Shown: piece by piece, positions 31,401 to 33,448 of the stretch | Layout: each line of letters opens with the position of its first letter | Position numbering within the stretch: the stretch's first letter is position 1 | Origin: Kineosporiaceae bacterium | GTDB lineage: Bacteria > Actinomycetota > Actinomycetes > Actinomycetales > Kineosporiaceae | Assembly (NCBI GenBank): GCA_016794595.1 | Contig: JAEUJN010000064.1 | Location: 1-33,448, forward strand | Reading direction: 5' to 3' | Length of the DNA stretch: 33,448 bases | Translations under genes and position numbers: made by a program | Notes under the pieces: model-generated | Databases searched by the model: none | Told to the model about the DNA's origin: nothing | Seen by the model: the letters and a program-made list of their open reading frames with translations, nothing else

Positions 31401-32746
31401 CCCTGCATCGTCTCGATCGCGATCACCGCACCCGGGACGGGCGCCTGCTGTTCCCGCTGCGATCGGGCTACCCGCAGGTGTGGGGGCTGACCGCCGGCGC
31501 GGCGGCCAGCTCTCCCTTGCGGCTCGAGCACGTTCGCGAGGGCACCGGAGTCCCGGCGCCCGGCGAGCAGATGGCGGTCAGCGCCGCCGCCGAGGTGGCG
31601 CGGGTGGTCGACCTGGTCACCGAGCACGCGGTACGCCGTCCGGGGGAGTCGCTGCTGGTGGTGACCCTCGGGGCGCGGCACGCCGAGCGGATCGAGGAGG
31701 CGTTGCGGTTCGAGGTGGCCGATCGGCCCGAGCTGGCCCGCTGGCTCGATGTGCACTGGGCCGGGGACATCTCCGAGCCGTTCCTGGTGCGTCCGATCCA
31801 CCGGATCCCCGGCGTGGAGCGGGACGCAGTGATCGTCTCCATCGGCCTGGCCCGGACCCCGCACGGGCGGGTCCTGCACCGGTTCGGCGTGCTCGACGGC
31901 CGGTTCGGGCGGGCCTGCCTGACCACGGCGCTGTCGCGGGCCCGCCGTCGCACCACCCTGGTCTGCTGCTTCACCGCGGAGGATCTCGATCCCGAACGGC
32001 TGCGCACCGACGGCTCGCGGATGCTGCGGGACGTGCTGGCGCTCGCCGCCGACCCGGATGCCCGGGGAGATCACCCGCCGCTGCCGGTGACCTCAGCGGC
32101 CGATTCCGACCAGGCTCCCGATGCCCTCGTCCGCGACCTGCGCGAACGGCTGGAGGCAGTCGGGCTGCCGGTGGTCGACGGCCCGGTGTGCGCCGACTGG
32201 CCGCTCGAGCTCGCGCTGGCCGATCCGGATCAGCCCGGACGGCGGCTGCTCGCGATCGAGGTCGACGGGCCGGGCTATGCGAGCTGCGCCAGCGTGGGCA
32301 CCCGGGACCGCCTGCGGCGCGAGACCCTCGAACGGGCCGGGTGGACCTATCTGCGGGTGGCCTCGATGGACCTGTTCTGCGATCCGGGTGCGGAGGTCGA
32401 GCGGATCCGGGCCCAGTGGCGCGACCTGGTCGGGGCGGCCCAGGCCACCAAGGAGACGCTGATCATCGTCGGCAGGCCCCGGGTGCGCGGACCGTTCCCG
32501 CCGGTGGCCCCGGGACGCCCGGTGTCCCTGTACACCTCGGCCGAACTCGAGGACGTGGCCAGCTGGGTGCTCACCGATGGGGTGCAACGCAGCGCCGAGG
32601 AGCTGGCGGCCCTGGTTCGCGAGGCTCTGCACCTGCCGCGGCGGGGCATGCACGTCGAGGCTGCGGTCGGTGGGGCCGCCCGGCGCGTGCTGGACGGCGT
32701 GCCGGCACCCGACCCGAGTGGGGGTGCCCGTGTCCCAGGGCCCTGA
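28415..32746 (+). CDS. Large SF1 helicase-like protein with Vsr-like nuclease domain and altered ATPase motifs
   Basis: A 1443-residue protein laid out like DUF4011/SF1 helicase-endonuclease proteins. Residues 1-90 are low complexity with a repeat (EPTVAVAST). The Walker A region is MEGPPGTGLTHT (372-381): the usual Lys is Leu378. The Walker B region is VVAVDDASQ (932-936), where D-E-A-S is usual, and motif III reads GDRRRMPP (956-963) where GD-x-x-Q-L-P-P is usual. Motif VI is kept in part (TTALSRARRR, near 1170). The C-terminal part (about 1230-1350) resembles the Vsr-like MTES_1575 nuclease: LAIEVDGPGY, TRDRLRRETLERAGWTYLRV and ASMDLF. The first acidic position of that site appears as Glu (PLELALAD). 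ATP hydrolysis is thus doubtful; a nucleic acid-binding or regulatory role is possible. The start is a leaderless GTG. Confidence 0.8.
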   Translation: MAHDALPDRAAPRHGRARHQPSGAAGRLPGTPEPTEPAADASVVIDTAEPTVGIASAEPTVAVASTEPTVAVASTEPEPEPVTVPAVDRWRRTLAAARLPDTLIGEDGSTDVLDLTHAHPSGLATLMAGRSTRLSSLVREPAAHAASRRRARLIAASAESLAAERGVRSCYLAAGLVTWTDGPAGAPVLLRSCTLHPRGAGQDDYELDLDDTATVNPEVVRRLASGHGIELDPSWLGGLSFGVDGFDPRPVYALLEDVCAAVPGFAIDRRLVVGSFTPGSDALIADLDAARLALEIHPLLGRLANTTPSMEAAAARPLPDPGDPDADRLRRARPFVVLDPEPESDDVPMELDCAQRAAVDAALGGSHVVMEGPPGTGLTHTLAAAVATLVARGRRALIVTPHRGTADAVVRRFTEAGLGDLVLDLHDGIGDRPKILAALGIGLQAASRNAESGAEGSGAASAAGARAAMTEASAAARLRVAAQALGGATGALHARRDPWGVSAYDAMVALADLMASDNPPRTRVRLPMDTCRQLDATRRDSLRADLRQVAELGAFHQTRVDTRWLDAKVATDEEAARALAAARAAREVLPEAAAAMSRLALAAGLEPATVVGSWRPQLDLLLAVRDTLDVLQPAVFEQPIADLIAALDPDGDPGHEQAGWLARRALRRRAMALVRPGTHLPDLHARLRRAAEQRRRWLDLAPGGGWPRVPTGLEAADAAVNRLELALEVLAGVLDGTGTPDLATLEVDRLRQRLADLCADADGLLAQPQRRVRMKRLHDAGLTPLLVDLNDRRPEPEDVDGELDLAWWTSVLETIIRNDPHLARHDPAALRGHVETLREAQAQVLQARVAQILAGVSLRATDVVRTRPDQVRWLLAEVHRGHRSSWPMDCLSRAGELVGALRPIWVMSPDAVARNLPPARPGVPMLDVVAVDDASQAGMPECAATLARAQQVIVAGDRRRMPPATGGPSVIEALAELAPSSVPRTARLVPAHPLVSLHRLDRDHRTRDGRLLFPLRSGYPQVWGLTAGAAASSPLRLEHVREGTGVPAPGEQMAVSAAAEVARVVDLVTEHAVRRPGESLLVVTLGARHAERIEEALRFEVADRPELARWLDVHWAGDISEPFLVRPIHRIPGVERDAVIVSIGLARTPHGRVLHRFGVLDGRFGRACLTTALSRARRRTTLVCCFTAEDLDPERLRTDGSRMLRDVLALAADPDARGDHPPLPVTSAADSDQAPDALVRDLRERLEAVGLPVVDGPVCADWPLELALADPDQPGRRLLAIEVDGPGYASCASVGTRDRLRRETLERAGWTYLRVASMDLFCDPGAEVERIRAQWRDLVGAAQATKETLIIVGRPRVRGPFPPVAPGRPVSLYTSAELEDVASWVLTDGVQRSAEELAALVREALHLPRRGMHVEAAVGGAARRVLDGVPAPDPSGGARVPGP
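28559..28639 (+). repeat. Three tandem 27-bp repeats inside the helicase-like gene
   Basis: Three 27-base units starting GAGCCGACGGT at 28559, 28586 and 28613. Units two and three are identical; the first differs at a few bases. They encode EPTVGIASA, EPTVAVAST and EPTVAVAST in the disordered N-terminal tail, and the number may vary between strains. Confidence 0.85.
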
Positions 32747-32870
32747 GGAGCCGGTCCTCCCCGAGCAGACTCGCGATGATAGCGACGAGGGTGGCGACTG
32801 GCGGGATCGGGACGAGGACATCGACCGTGATGCCTGGATGGAACGCGAGCGGCCACCTCACTGGGAGTGA
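32730..32870 (+). CDS. Small acidic protein ending RERPPHWE
   Basis: A 46-residue, strongly acidic protein that begins inside the last 17 bases of the helicase-like gene in another frame. Its key parts are PEQTRDDSDEG, a D/R-rich middle and the ending WMERERPPHWE. I recall similar small proteins ending in RPPHW in other actinobacteria, but cannot check it here. Three GTG codons at 32718, 32724 and 32730 could start it; I chose 32730 because a G-run lies five bases upstream. The overlap suggests it is translated together with the helicase-like protein and may be its partner. Confidence 0.62.
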   Translation: MSQGPEEPVLPEQTRDDSDEGGDWRDRDEDIDRDAWMERERPPHWE

Positions 32871-33016
32871 CGACCGCGCACGTCCTGGCCGGTCCCGTGC
32901 ACCTCGATCGCTCACCTGGCGTGTTGTGATGTTGGGTGGTGATCACGCGGGATAGGGTGCCGTCCGTCCGTAACCGAGGCCGCATCCCCAACCTGGCGGC
33001 GCGCAAGGAGATCCTC

Positions 33017-33364
33017 ATGTCGGGATTCAAGGCATTCGTACTCAAAGGCAACCTGGTCGACCTCGCGGTCGCTGTGATCATCGGTACCGCGTTCGGCGCC
33101 GTGGTCACGAAGTTCACCGAGTGGCTGACCGGCCTGATGCCGGAATCGGCCTCGGACTTCTTCAGCACCGCTCCGCAGAGCTTCGGCGCGTTCCTCAACG
33201 CGTCCATCTCGTTCCTGATCCTCGCGGCAGTGGTCTACTTCTTCGTGGTCAAGCCCTACCAGGCGGCCAAGGACCGGTTCTTCCCCGACGCCCCCGCCGA
33301 GGACCCGGCTGACATCAAGCTGCTGGCCGAGATCCGCGATCTGCTGGCTTCGCAGCGGCGCTGA
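33017..33364 (+). CDS. mscL: Large-conductance mechanosensitive channel MscL
   Basis: A 115-residue channel protein that opens under membrane tension to release solutes on sudden osmotic downshift. The N-terminal amphipathic helix and first membrane segment are clear: MSGFKAFVLKGNLVDLAVAV (shown as its first 20 residues), then IIGTAFGAVVTKF. The second helix is FLNASISFLILAAVVYFFVV (about 57-76), and the C-terminal helix is DIKLLAEIRDLL. The loop between the helices is rather short, which fits the smaller actinobacterial members. AAGGAG lies six bases before the ATG at 33017. A -10-like TAGGGT lies at 32953. A strong terminator hairpin follows. Confidence 0.95.
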   Translation: MSGFKAFVLKGNLVDLAVAVIIGTAFGAVVTKFTEWLTGLMPESASDFFSTAPQSFGAFLNASISFLILAAVVYFFVVKPYQAAKDRFFPDAPAEDPADIKLLAEIRDLLASQRR

Positions 33365-33374
33365 CCCTGCTGGC

Positions 33375-33419
33375 CTGTGGCCGGCGTGCCTCCACCCGGT
33401 GGAGGTACGCCGGCCACAG
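33375..33419 (+). terminator. Terminator hairpin after mscL
   Basis: Two 21-base arms (from CTGTGGCCGGCG inward) with a 3-base loop, paired throughout except for one G-U pair, 10 bases after the mscL stop. No T-run, as at 12737. Confidence 0.8.
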
Positions 33420-33448
33420 TGCTCGGGGGCTGTGGGGCTCACGATGTG

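Noticed and set aside
29114-32074. Open frame of 986 codons on the minus strand inside the helicase-like gene
   Set aside because: It is a GC-rich antisense shadow: rich in Arg, Gly, His and Gln without any fold pattern, while the plus strand has recognisable motifs throughout.
28415-32746. Helicase-nuclease-like protein considered as part of a known defence island
   Set aside because: No methylase, toxin, integrase or other defence genes are nearby; neighbours are mscL and unknown proteins, so a housekeeping or stand-alone role is at least as likely.

Overview
The window is about 33.4 kb of very GC-rich DNA, densely coding on both strands, with many GTG starts. It comes from a chromosome of a high-GC actinobacterium. 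The family-level signs are mycothiol-type DinB/maleylpyruvate isomerase proteins, a deazaflavin (F420)-type nitroreductase, a DesA3-type acyl-CoA desaturase with its dedicated ferredoxin reductase, a PucR-type regulator, a DtxR/IdeR-like box and several putative leaderless genes. I cannot name the genus. There are no rRNA or tRNA genes, no CRISPR array, no insertion sequence and no phage genes; it reads as ordinary chromosome with many small stress, metal and lipid modules.

Layout. 1-1780 (+): a tandem GNAT acetyltransferase cut by the window edge, a DUF2200 protein and an F420-type reductase. 1752-6333 (-): a metzincin-like metalloprotease, an extended SDR reductase and a Tat-dependent multicopper oxidase lipoprotein. 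6521-8971: two DinB/MDMPI-type proteins, then a divergent doxX/marR pair whose shared promoter region carries three copies of one 16-bp operator. 8973-12655: a desaturase/reductase operon (-) divergent from a PucR-type regulator (+). 12861-16709: a tautomerase, an SDR without its catalytic residues, a GH32 fructosidase, a DUF4383 membrane protein and ChaB. 16894-20891: DUF6766, an acyltransferase-3 protein, two membrane proteins and TspO. 21104-24781: a TerC-family protein behind a yybP-ykoY-type (Mn2+) riboswitch, convergent with a feoA-feoB-(Cys-rich small protein) operon behind a DtxR/IdeR-like box. 24894-26520: YbgC thioesterase, OsmC-like protein and DUF1345. 26521-27108 is the only long gene-free stretch and is rich in inverted repeats. 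27109-33364: two unrecognised proteins, a 1443-residue helicase-nuclease-like protein with damaged ATPase motifs, a tiny acidic protein overlapping its end, and MscL.

How the parts fit. Several genes form local regulatory units: MarR with DoxX, PucR-type regulator with the desaturase pair, manganese export (TerC) beside ferrous iron import (Feo), and a set of stress-type genes (chaB, DUF6766, DUF4383) with SigB/SigF-like promoters. The most unusual item is the degenerate helicase/Vsr-like nuclease protein with its acidic micro-protein. The clearest RNA regulation is the TerC leader, where the riboswitch closing strand can also pair with the ribosome binding site.
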